From Bacillus methanolicus (GTDB lineage: Bacteria > Bacillota > Bacilli > Bacillales > Cytobacillaceae), in NCBI RefSeq assembly GCF_008764295.1, contig NZ_VTQX01000035.1:1-48475 (forward strand): a DNA stretch of 48,475 nt, written 5' to 3'. The notes below the pieces were generated by a model. It did not search any database. It was not told where the DNA came from and saw only the letters and a list, made by a program, of their open reading frames with translations. This document shows positions 1 to 7,112 of this stretch, piece by piece. Position numbers and translations under genes: made by a program. Numbering within the stretch: the first letter of the stretch is position 1; each line of letters opens with the position of its first letter.

Positions 1-85
1 GATTGTTCTTAAAGCTTTAATAGACCTAAAACAAGGTCGATTTTCAAGGTGCGAAAGTTGAGTAAATTAATTTTATTTCTTAACT

Positions 86-784
86 TCATTTTGTATCCTT
101 CAGCACATAGCCGACTCCTCGTACTGTATGAATGAGGGAAGTGTCAAAAGGCTTGTCGATTTTATTGCGCAAATAGCGGATATATACGTCCACCACATTA
201 GTATCTCCGTAATAATCATAACCCCAAACACCATTTAATAATTGTTCCCTGTTCAAAACTTGGCGTGCATGCTTCATTAAAAAAGCTAGCAATTCAAACT
301 CCCGTGGTGTTAGTTCGATCACTTCCCCTGCTCGTACAATTTCTCTCGTAACCTCATTTAATTTTAAATCTCCTACAATAAGCCAATCCTCATCATTTTC
401 AATGGCCTGAACTGGGACTAGAACTCGCAAATTTGCTCGTATTCGCGCTAACAATTCCTCGATTTCAAAAGGCTTTGTCATATAGTCATTGGCACCAAGA
501 TCAAGACCAGACACTTTATCTTCAATTGAATTTTTCGCTGTCAGCATAATAATCGCCGTATGTTTGTTGACGGAACGAATCCTGCGCAGCAATTCTATTC
601 CACTTATCCCTGGTAGCATGACATCCAATAAAATTAAATCCCACTCTTGTTCTTGGAAAAGCTGAAAGCCTGTTAAACCGTCTAACGCTTTCCCTACTTC
701 ATACCCTTCATAAGTTAGCTCCAACTCCAGTACGCGAGCAATTTTTTCCTCGTCTTCAACGATTAAAATTTTTCCCTTGGTCAT
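86..784 (-). CDS. OmpR/PhoB-family response regulator
   Basis: This is a two-component transcription factor of about 232 residues. The N-terminal receiver domain has the acidic pair at E10-D11, the phosphoacceptor D54 in LLLDVMLPG, and the conserved lysine in MTKPFE. The C-terminal winged helix (LTPREFELLAFLMKH to TVRGVGYVLK) is typical of DNA-binding OmpR members. An in-frame start exists seven codons upstream, but the ATG at 784 has a GGAGAGG Shine-Dalgarno at good spacing and is preferred. No histidine kinase is visible in the 85 bases downstream, which carry stops in the frames read, so the partner kinase is either outside the window or unlinked. The regulated genes cannot be told from sequence alone. 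Confidence 0.93.
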   Translation of the reverse strand: MTKGKILIVEDEEKIARVLELELTYEGYEVGKALDGLTGFQLFQEQEWDLILLDVMLPGISGIELLRRIRSVNKHTAIIMLTAKNSIEDKVSGLDLGANDYMTKPFEIEELLARIRANLRVLVPVQAIENDEDWLIVGDLKLNEVTREIVRAGEVIELTPREFELLAFLMKHARQVLNREQLLNGVWGYDYYGDTNVVDVYIRYLRNKIDKPFDTSLIHTVRGVGYVLKDTK

Positions 785-1004
785 GTTTCCTCTCCTTCCG
801 CCCAAAGTTGTACCGTCATTTTAACACGGTTATTTACTAAAACGGCATTTTTTATCCAACTATTTTTGCATTAATCAAATGTGGGATGAGCACAAAACAT
901 AGCTTGTTCAAATAAATTCCGCAAAAACTGTACTCAATCAACATTTTTTCTCCCTACTAATTAGTATTTCTTCATTCATTCAAAGTACGCATATTTTGCA
1001 AGAC

Positions 1005-1041
1005 TGTACTGACTCCATTTATTTCTCAAGGAGCCAGTACA
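1005..1041. other. Imperfect inverted repeat (hairpin) in 806-1085 intergenic gap
   Basis: TGTACTGACTCC and GGAGCCAGTACA form 12-nt arms with one mismatch around a 13-nt loop. The hairpin lies 45 nt beyond the stop of the leftward repeat protein gene. No U-tract follows it on either strand, so a rho-independent terminator is doubtful. The rest of the roughly 280-base gap shows no convincing gene. Confidence 0.4.
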
Positions 1042-1085
1042 AAGTGGGACAGTCACATCATAAAATCTTGCAGCATCCCTGTTTT

Positions 1086-1757
1086 CTAACTAATATTCGC
1101 TGTCCAATTTCCTCCACCTTGATTACAGGTAAAGGTGCCACTTGCTCTTCTTCCTTCAATTCGTCCATTATACTCACAGTTATTCCCGTCACTGCTATTT
1201 CTTCTTAGTATTCGAACATTATTGCCTTCTTGACTCATCGTTAAAACAGCGGTTATGGGTGTTGCTCCCTGTCTCGTCCATCTTGCATCAAACGTATTGC
1301 TGTTTCCCCGACGTGTCCAAACTCCGCTCCATCCCCCTTCTTGCACTTCCCATCGTCTTCCTAACTCCGGCTGCAGTGGTCTCCTTTGAATCGTTGCACT
1401 CCAAGAGCCTCCACCACGAGTGCATACATTCATTCCTCTCACTCTATTTCCAGTAATGATTCCAACGTATTGACAATCGTTTCCATCACTGCTGTTTCTC
1501 CGGGATATAGACACAAAACGATCATGGACGTTTACTGTCATCACAGCGGTTATGGGTGTCGCACCTTGTCTCGTCCATCTTGCATCAAAAACATTGCTAT
1601 TTCCCCTACGGGTCCAGACTCCACTCCATGCTCCTTCTTCTACCTGCCACCATCTCCCTAGATCTAATGGTTGGCGCAACAGATAATCCTGCTGGTATGC
1701 ATATGGAACAGGTGGTTGAAAATATGAATTGGCATGCGGGTAACCATAAAAGTTCAT
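1086..1757 (-). CDS. Hypothetical protein with two tandem ~90-residue repeats
   Basis: I do not recognise a named family. The 223-residue product starts with a Tyr/Pro/Gln-rich segment (residues 1-32) and then carries two near-duplicate units, about residues 33-124 and 132-222. Both share LGRxWxVxEG, WSGVWTRRGNSN, FDARWTRQGATPITAV, RRNSSDGN and a closing CxxGGGxWxAxI motif, and each unit keeps two cysteines at matching places. The Trp/Gly-rich pattern suggests small beta-rich modules. No signal peptide or membrane segment is apparent. The start is supported by GAGGAGGTTCC upstream. The gene is transcribed away from the radical SAM gene, so the two share an intergenic control region. Spore-coat or extracellular association is only a guess. 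Confidence 0.75.
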   Translation of the reverse strand: MNFYGYPHANSYFQPPVPYAYQQDYLLRQPLDLGRWWQVEEGAWSGVWTRRGNSNVFDARWTRQGATPITAVMTVNVHDRFVSISRRNSSDGNDCQYVGIITGNRVRGMNVCTRGGGSWSATIQRRPLQPELGRRWEVQEGGWSGVWTRRGNSNTFDARWTRQGATPITAVLTMSQEGNNVRILRRNSSDGNNCEYNGRIEGRRASGTFTCNQGGGNWTANIS

Positions 1758-1914
1758 TTTGGAACCTCCTCAGCTTAAGTTGTTTCATGACCATCATATG
1801 TAAAATTGAGTAAAGTGTACTGTTCCAATCCGGTTTTTATTAGGCATACTACAGCAGCTCTTTCCATCTCGTCTATAGTGACAGAACTCACTGATCTTTA
1901 TCCACCTGTAGTCT

Positions 1915-1920
1915 TATAAT
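1915..1920 (+). promoter_or_regulatory. Possible -10 element for the radical SAM gene
   Basis: A perfect TATAAT lies 38 bases before the preferred ATG in the divergent intergenic region. No good TTGACA-like box lies 16-18 bases upstream (the best is about CTGATC), so the assignment is weak. Confidence 0.35.
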
Positions 1921-1958
1921 GACTTTTGTTCATCAATTTAATGAAGGTACGTGAAAAA

Positions 1959-3281
1959 ATGGAAAAGCAAATGAACTACATTCCCTCTCGATTTAATGCT
2001 CTATCCCATACTGATGATGGCGGCGTTGTTCTTTTTAACAGTTATACCGGTGCCATTACCCATTTTAACGAGGAAGAAAAGCAATCTGCTATTTCTGCTT
2101 TAAAAAGAACAGGTATAGCACTACTGGAAAATCATATACATAAAGACCTATTTCGCGACGGGTTTCTCATTTCTGGTGATGTTGATGAAAAGAAAAGGGC
2201 GCAATATCTCCATCAGTCCCTACATCGGACAGATCTGTTACATCTCATTATCATGCCTACAGAATCATGCAATTTCCGCTGCACTTATTGTTATGAAACA
2301 TTCGAACGTGGAAAAATGAAACGAAGCGTCATCAACAGTTTAAAAGCTTTTGTCCAAGAAAAAGCCTCGCATCTAACGGCACTACATATAAGTTGGTTTG
2401 GCGGCGAACCGCTTATTTCATTGGATGTTATTGAAGAACTTTCGCAGTCTTTTTTATCCATTGCCGAGGAAAATCAGATTCAATACAGCTGTGACCTTGT
2501 AACAAATGGATACTTATTAACAAAAGATACCTTTAAGCGACTGCTCTCATGGAATATTAATCAATTTATGATCACCATTGATGGGGTCGGAGAAATACAT
2601 GATAGGAGAAGACCTTTATCAGATGGAGGTCAAACGTTTGAGCGCATCATCGATAATCTAATTGCTATCAAAACCATTCCTGATCCTTTTAATCTCACCA
2701 TTCGTTCCAATTTTGACGAAGATAATATAGAGGATGTTTCCAAATTAACGAAATTCTTAAAACAGCATTTTGCTGACGATGAACGTTACGGAGTCCTGTT
2801 TCGCCCTGTTGGACAATGGGGTGGGAAAAATGATGAGGCTATCCCCGTCTGCAGCCGCACGATGGCGAATAAAAAAATTTGGGAATTAACTGATGAGGCG
2901 GTAACAGAAGGTTTAAAAATGAGCTCCATGGTAATCGAATCATTAATGCCCTCGGCATCTGTCTGCTATGCAGCAAAACCACATTCATTAGTCGTTGGCG
3001 CTGATGGTCAATTGTACAAATGTACCCTCTCCGTACAGGAAGATTTCAATAAGGTTGGAAAAATTGACGACAACGGTCACTTTCAGCTTGACTATGACAA
3101 AATCGCTCATTGGGTTACATCTGGTGAGGAAACGGATTCCTCCTGCCAATCATGCTTTTATCGGCCTGCCTGTCAAGGAAACCACTGTCCGCTTTATCGG
3201 ATGAGAACAGGTGAAAGACCATGCCCGTACGAGAAACGAAATATAAAAAAGGTTCTTAATTTAATTTGGAAAAATAGCTGA
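1959..3281 (+). CDS. Radical SAM/SPASM peptide-maturase-type protein
   Basis: The product of about 440 residues has the radical SAM [4Fe-4S] motif CNFRCTYC near residue 107, followed by the SWFGGEPL strand typical of the fold. A C-terminal SPASM domain provides the extra cluster ligands (CYAAKPH, GQLYKCTL, CQSCFYRPACQGNHC and a final CPY). The N-terminal ~90 residues, with PSRFNALSHTDDGG and FNSYTGAITHFN, resemble the peptide-recognition regions of SPASM maturases that act on ribosomal peptides. The exact subfamily is not recognised. An earlier TTG at 1926 is possible, but the ATG at 1959 with an upstream AAGG is preferred. A strong ribosome binding site and 28-codon ORF follow within 33 bases, which makes a two-gene RiPP operon likely. 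Confidence 0.88.
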   Translation: MEKQMNYIPSRFNALSHTDDGGVVLFNSYTGAITHFNEEEKQSAISALKRTGIALLENHIHKDLFRDGFLISGDVDEKKRAQYLHQSLHRTDLLHLIIMPTESCNFRCTYCYETFERGKMKRSVINSLKAFVQEKASHLTALHISWFGGEPLISLDVIEELSQSFLSIAEENQIQYSCDLVTNGYLLTKDTFKRLLSWNINQFMITIDGVGEIHDRRRPLSDGGQTFERIIDNLIAIKTIPDPFNLTIRSNFDEDNIEDVSKLTKFLKQHFADDERYGVLFRPVGQWGGKNDEAIPVCSRTMANKKIWELTDEAVTEGLKMSSMVIESLMPSASVCYAAKPHSLVVGADGQLYKCTLSVQEDFNKVGKIDDNGHFQLDYDKIAHWVTSGEETDSSCQSCFYRPACQGNHCPLYRMRTGERPCPYEKRNIKKVLNLIWKNS

Positions 3282-3313
3282 CATCCCTATTTTTTTGAAA
3301 GGTGGTGAGCAAC

Positions 3314-3400
3314 ATGCGCATATTACGTCCAGCTACTTCTCCAATTAGTTACCAAAATACTGGAAAAATCATGAAGTCTGTACCAGGTAATTTAAAATAA
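3314..3400 (+). CDS. 28-residue ORF, candidate RiPP precursor peptide
   Basis: A 28-codon ORF follows the radical SAM gene by 32 bases and is preceded by a strong AAAGGTGGTGAG ribosome binding site. It begins MRILRPATSPISYQN, continues TGKIMKSVPGNLK, and has no cysteine. It is immediately followed by a transcription terminator, so it closes the operon. Its size, position and signals fit a substrate for the maturase. The single aromatic residue sits in Y-Q-N, which has the aromatic-X-Asn form modified by three-residue cyclophane-forming radical SAM enzymes. That is a suggestive but weak match. No leader/core cleavage site can be assigned. It could also be a chance ORF, though the ribosome binding site argues against that. 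Confidence 0.6.
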   Translation: MRILRPATSPISYQNTGKIMKSVPGNLK

Positions 3401-3443
3401 AAGTAAAAGCACCCCATTTGCAAAATGAGGTGCCTTTACTTTC
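3401..3443. terminator. Bidirectional rho-independent terminator
   Basis: AAGTAAAAGCACCCCATTT and AAATGAGGTGCCTTTACTT form a long stem around a short loop, with A-rich and T-rich flanks on opposite sides. It sits between the rightward radical SAM/peptide operon and the leftward serine dehydratase operon and would serve both. Confidence 0.85.
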
Positions 3444-3545
3444 TCAATAACTGCTCATTGAGAGCGAACAGTTGCGTACTTGGTCTTTTTTGCCGCCATT
3501 TCCACGTTTAGACTTTCGACAAAAGCAACTACGCTTTGTTTTTAA
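3444..3545 (-). pseudogene. Start-less small ORF (33 codons), possible repeat or gene remnant
   Basis: On the minus strand an open frame runs from just after a TAG (3546-3548) to a TGA at 3444-3446. It encodes a basic, Gly/Lys-rich peptide with the motif SCFCRKSKRGNGGKKDQ and ends in SMSSY. No ATG, GTG or TTG lies between the TAG and the basic motif, so as it stands it cannot start. It lies between the end of sdaAA and the shared terminator. It may be the tail of a decayed small gene or a dispersed chromosomal repeat. Chance is also possible. Confidence 0.3.
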
Positions 3546-3557
3546 CTAGAAATGTCG

Positions 3558-4469
3558 TTATGAAATGGATGCAACGAGATAATCTTTTAATTTTTCTTTC
3601 GGTTCTCCAAAAATTTCAGCCTCTAGTCTCCGTCCAGTTGGTGTTGCTGCTAAACCACCTTGTGCCGTTTCTCTTAATGCGGAAGGCATTGTTTTTCCTA
3701 TTTCATACATAGCAGCAATTACTTCATCGCACAGAATTCTGCTTGTGATTCCTGCAAGTGCCATATCTGCAGCTGTCAAGGCATTGGATGCTCCCATGGC
3801 ATTCCGTTTCACGCAAGGAACCTCTACAAGTCCTGCCACTGGATCGCACACAAGTCCCAGCATGTTCTTCAATGTAATCGCCATTGCTTCTGCCGCTTGT
3901 CGTGGTGTACCACCAGCCATTTCAACGATGGAAGCAGCCGCCATTCCTGCCGCTGAACCTACTTCAGCCTGACACCCTCCAGCAGCGCCCGAAACGGTTG
4001 CATTGTTTGCTACAACAAAACCAAAGGCCGCAGCCGTAAATAAAAACTCAATCATTTCCATCCGAGTTGGGCTCAGCTTTTCTTTTACTGCAAATAAGGT
4101 TCCCGGCACTACTCCGGCAGAGCCTGCTGTTGGCGTTGCACAGATTACGCCCATGGCAGCATTCACTTCATTAGTCGCGACCGCTTTACTGACCGCATCC
4201 AAAAGCAAATCACCTGATAATCCCTTACCGCTTTTTATATAGTTTTGCAATAAAACGGCATCGCCACCAGTTAATCCAGTTTGTGATTTCACCCCGTTTA
4301 AACCTCTCTCTAAGGCCTTTTCCATCACAGCTAAATTTTGCTCCATTTTTGCGATAATTTCTTCTCGAGATTGTCCTGATACTTCTATTTCTTGACGAAT
4401 CATGATTTCTGCAATTTTCACTTGAGACTGTTCCGCGAGCGAAACAAGCTCTGTAACATTTCGAAACAT
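3558..4469 (-). CDS. sdaAA: L-serine dehydratase, alpha (iron-sulfur) subunit
   Basis: This subunit carries the oxygen-sensitive [4Fe-4S] cluster that deaminates L-serine to pyruvate and ammonia. The 303-residue length is normal for the split Gram-positive enzyme. Characteristic stretches are CATPTAGSAGVVPG, GCQAEVGSAAGMAAA and CDPVAGLVEVPC, which hold the candidate cluster cysteines. The ATG is preceded by AGGAGG. It is the last gene of a leftward operon after the beta subunit (103-bp gap). Serine-derived pyruvate links this gene to catabolite control; see the cre site at 7039. Confidence 0.95.
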   Translation of the reverse strand: MFRNVTELVSLAEQSQVKIAEIMIRQEIEVSGQSREEIIAKMEQNLAVMEKALERGLNGVKSQTGLTGGDAVLLQNYIKSGKGLSGDLLLDAVSKAVATNEVNAAMGVICATPTAGSAGVVPGTLFAVKEKLSPTRMEMIEFLFTAAAFGFVVANNATVSGAAGGCQAEVGSAAGMAAASIVEMAGGTPRQAAEAMAITLKNMLGLVCDPVAGLVEVPCVKRNAMGASNALTAADMALAGITSRILCDEVIAAMYEIGKTMPSALRETAQGGLAATPTGRRLEAEIFGEPKEKLKDYLVASIS

Positions 4470-4572
4470 TTCTTGTCCTCCTACTTTTTAACGTTAATCC
4501 TGATATTTCACAATGTACAAAGGTGAGAGATTCTAGAAGCCAGTCATTATGAAATTGATTTACTTAGTTGGA

Positions 4573-5232
4573 TTAAGCAACCATTCGGATGACTCCTCTT
4601 ACATTGGAAAGTTCTTTTATTTCATTTAATACCGTATCCTCAATTTTTTGATCAACTTGGATAACCATAATTGCCATATCTCCCTTTTCCTTACGGGCAA
4701 CTTCCATATGGCCAATGTTTATTTTATACTTTGATAGAATGGATGTCACACAAGAAACAACGCCAAATTTATCCTGATGCATCACTAAGAAGGCTGGGTC
4801 ACCTGACAGTTTTAATTTAAATGAATTAATCTCTTTAATTTCAATCGCTCCACCGCCAATCGACACCCCAATTACTTCAAGTGTTTGCTCATCTGCAGCC
4901 AAAACTAACTTAACCGTATTTGGATGTTCCGGGATTGCTCCTTCCTCATGAAAAACAACTTCCATATTGACTTCCTTAGCAATTTTTAATGAATCGGGAA
5001 TTTTTTCATCAAAGGTATCAAAATCCAAGAGCCCAGCAACTAATGCTAAGTCTGTTCCATGACCTTTATAAGTTGTTGCAAACGAACCGTACAAATGAAT
5101 ATCGACCTTCTTTGGCTGTTTCTCAAATAAGCTGCGAGCCACTCGACCGATACGAACTGCTCCAGCCGTATGGGAACTTGAAGGTCCTACCATCACTGGT
5201 CCGATAATATCAAAAGCTGAGCGGTATTTCAT
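4573..5232 (-). CDS. sdaAB: L-serine dehydratase, beta subunit
   Basis: The 219-residue partner of SdaAA has the N-terminal motif GPVMVGPSSSHTAGA typical of the beta chain. A C-terminal ACT-type regulatory domain (about residues 148-219, from KFGVVSCVTSILSKYKINI onward) is likely to sense an amino acid. The start is preceded by AAAGGGG and the N-terminus matches the family. It sits between the EIIC-type permease and sdaAA, all leftward, consistent with a serine uptake and degradation operon. Confidence 0.95.
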   Translation of the reverse strand: MKYRSAFDIIGPVMVGPSSSHTAGAVRIGRVARSLFEKQPKKVDIHLYGSFATTYKGHGTDLALVAGLLDFDTFDEKIPDSLKIAKEVNMEVVFHEEGAIPEHPNTVKLVLAADEQTLEVIGVSIGGGAIEIKEINSFKLKLSGDPAFLVMHQDKFGVVSCVTSILSKYKINIGHMEVARKEKGDMAIMVIQVDQKIEDTVLNEIKELSNVRGVIRMVA

Positions 5233-5291
5233 CGTTCATTTCCCCTTTATCGTTGAGGTGCACAATAAGTGCCTGCTCTTTATTCTTTAAT

Positions 5292-6332
5292 TTAAGCAGC
5301 TGATTCCTTCTCTGCCTCAAGAGTTTGAAGCTCATCAACCGTTTTAATTTTATAATTTTTGAAGACTACTGACCCTAAAAACCCACATAACAGGCCAACT
5401 GCTGCACACGCTAATGCGATAAGAGTTACTTTCATAGGATCATTGAAACCATACATTACAGCTAAGCCAGCAATCGGGGTTGCTGTTCCTGTTGCATTAT
5501 TAATAAGTCCAGACAATGCAATAATCACACCCGCACTCGCTCCTCCGACAAAGTTTGTCACATATACAGGGATTGGATTGGCAGAAATAATATGCGCTTG
5601 TGTTAAAGGTTCAATTGCAACAGAAATGGTTGTTTTACGATCACCGAATTTCATGCGATCAAATAAGATATAGTTCATAAACGAAGACCCAAAGACAGCT
5701 AAGGCACCAATCGCCATCGGAACTCCTGTCAAACCAAGCATTGCTGTTAACGCCATTGAACTAAGTGGGGCAGTAGCGACTACGGTAATAACCCCGCCAA
5801 GAATAATTCCCATTAAAACAGGGTTGCTGTTAGCAGTTTCCGTAATAATTCCCCCGATATTTAATAGAGTTGCATTAACAACAGGTGTCATTAACTCCCC
5901 TGCTAAACGCACAAGTGGAGCACAGAATAAGATAATAACAATTAAATCTAATCCACCAGGAACTTTTTTCTCAATAAGCTTTACAAGAAAAGCAACTAAA
6001 TAACCTGCGATAAACCCTGGCAATAATCCAAGTCCAGCACAGCTAACACCAAGTAGTAATGCATATACAGGAGAAACCCCAACCGCTATTGCCACTAAAG
6101 CTGCAGCTGCGACACCGCCCATGCTCCCTGCCGCTGTCCCAACTTCACCTAAAAACTCTATCCCAAGTAAATCGCCACCCACATATAATTGGAATGCTTC
6201 AACTAAGAAAGCTGCACAGGCTGCTCCAGCGAGCGCTGCCATCGCCTTCATTCCTTTAGGTGCTTTATAACTAAATAGGGAAAAACCTGCTAAAACTAAT
6301 AGTAAAAGTGCAGTACCTTTAATAATATCCAT
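5292..6332 (-). CDS. PTS-type EIIC membrane permease, probably serine-linked
   Basis: The 346-residue product is very hydrophobic, with about nine to ten predicted membrane segments, and resembles the PTS_EIIC_2-type permeases. The central stretch ANSNPVLMGIILGGVITVV and the following small-residue-rich helices are typical. It has no EIIA or EIIB domain. Its place directly upstream of sdaAB and sdaAA and downstream of the regulator suggests it imports the substrate, perhaps serine. That is an inference from context, since the family is poorly characterised. The start follows GGAGG at good spacing. Confidence 0.8.
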   Translation of the reverse strand: MDIIKGTALLLLVLAGFSLFSYKAPKGMKAMAALAGAACAAFLVEAFQLYVGGDLLGIEFLGEVGTAAGSMGGVAAAALVAIAVGVSPVYALLLGVSCAGLGLLPGFIAGYLVAFLVKLIEKKVPGGLDLIVIILFCAPLVRLAGELMTPVVNATLLNIGGIITETANSNPVLMGIILGGVITVVATAPLSSMALTAMLGLTGVPMAIGALAVFGSSFMNYILFDRMKFGDRKTTISVAIEPLTQAHIISANPIPVYVTNFVGGASAGVIIALSGLINNATGTATPIAGLAVMYGFNDPMKVTLIALACAAVGLLCGFLGSVVFKNYKIKTVDELQTLEAEKESAA

Positions 6333-6350
6333 CTATTTTACCTCCAATTA

Positions 6351-7022
6351 TTAATTAGTTTCTTCTTCAAGATGATACTCGTTTTGCGTCCTTATTTTGT
6401 TCAAGTAGTTATAAATCGTAAACTTCGAAACTCCAAGTACACTCGCTAAATATTCGGTAGAGCCTTTTATTAAAAAAGCACCCTTTTCCTCTAACAAGCG
6501 AACACATTCAATTTTTTCATCCAAAGTAAGTTGTGTATGCGCTTTCTTGAAGTTTGTTAAAACTTGATGAACCATATCATGGATGACGTCCTGCACAGTA
6601 GTGTGGAAATTCTCGGACTTATCATCGTCTACATTAAAGGAGAGAAACTCCTCCAGTTCTCCAACGTTAACCATCACTTGCGAAATGTCATAGTTAATGC
6701 AAAGTGCTCCGATCACCCTTTTTTGTGCATCACGTAAAAATACGGTTGCCGATTTTAATAATGTTCCATTACGGGCCTGTGTTTTGTAATTAGGAATATC
6801 TTCAATCTCCACCGGGTTTTTCCTCAGCTCGGTTAGAACAAGATCAGTAATAGGGGAACCAATCTTTCTATTCGTGACATTCCCCGCTATATAGATTAAA
6901 GATTTTTTTAAATCCTTAAAATCATGGACAACAACCTCACAGCGCTGACCAAACATTTTTACAAGCATATCCGCTGTCCGTTTTGCCAAATCGAATACAT
7001 GAGCGTTGTTATCTTTTTCCAT
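6351..7022 (-). CDS. YheO/DauR-type PAS-HTH transcriptional regulator
   Basis: The product of about 223 residues has an N-terminal YheO-type PAS domain (RCEVVVHDFKDLKKSLIYIAGN, then NGTLLKSATVFLRDAQKRVIGALCINYD). The C-terminal HTH (STEYLASVLGVSKFTIYNYLNKI) is of the kind found in this family. It heads the leftward permease/sdaAB/sdaAA operon and is likely its specific regulator. I chose the ATG at 7022, with AAAGGATG upstream, because homologues start near the PAS domain. An in-frame ATG at 7100 would add 26 residues unlike the family. That extra start follows a phage-like GGGAGGTG and appears to be created by the phage junction. Confidence 0.88.
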   Translation of the reverse strand: MEKDNNAHVFDLAKRTADMLVKMFGQRCEVVVHDFKDLKKSLIYIAGNVTNRKIGSPITDLVLTELRKNPVEIEDIPNYKTQARNGTLLKSATVFLRDAQKRVIGALCINYDISQVMVNVGELEEFLSFNVDDDKSENFHTTVQDVIHDMVHQVLTNFKKAHTQLTLDEKIECVRLLEEKGAFLIKGSTEYLASVLGVSKFTIYNYLNKIRTQNEYHLEEETN

Positions 7023-7038
7023 ACATGTCACATCCTTT

Positions 7039-7053
7039 TGCAATCGTTTACAT
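7039..7053 (-). promoter_or_regulatory. cre site (CcpA binding) in leader of the serine operon
   Basis: On the minus strand the sequence ATGTAAACGATTGCA fits the Bacillus cre consensus WTGNAANCGNWNNCW at every fixed position. It lies 17-31 bases upstream of the regulator start. A position near the transcript start would give glucose repression of serine catabolism. No confident -35/-10 pair is visible upstream, and the phage junction may have removed or replaced part of the native promoter. Confidence 0.7.
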
Positions 7054-7112
7054 ATAAAGTTAAAAAAATATATTCCTAGAATAGTATCTTGCCATATCAT
7101 TTACACCTCCCA

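Noticed and set aside
1..85. Possible histidine kinase gene start downstream of the response regulator.
   Set aside because: The frames read in the 85 bases contain stops, and no ribosome binding site with an open frame was seen.
7036..7050. TTTGCAATC shared with 40189-40197 near rlmD, considered as flanking att repeats.
   Set aside because: Only nine bases match, and at 7036 they belong to the cre site, which explains the sequence.
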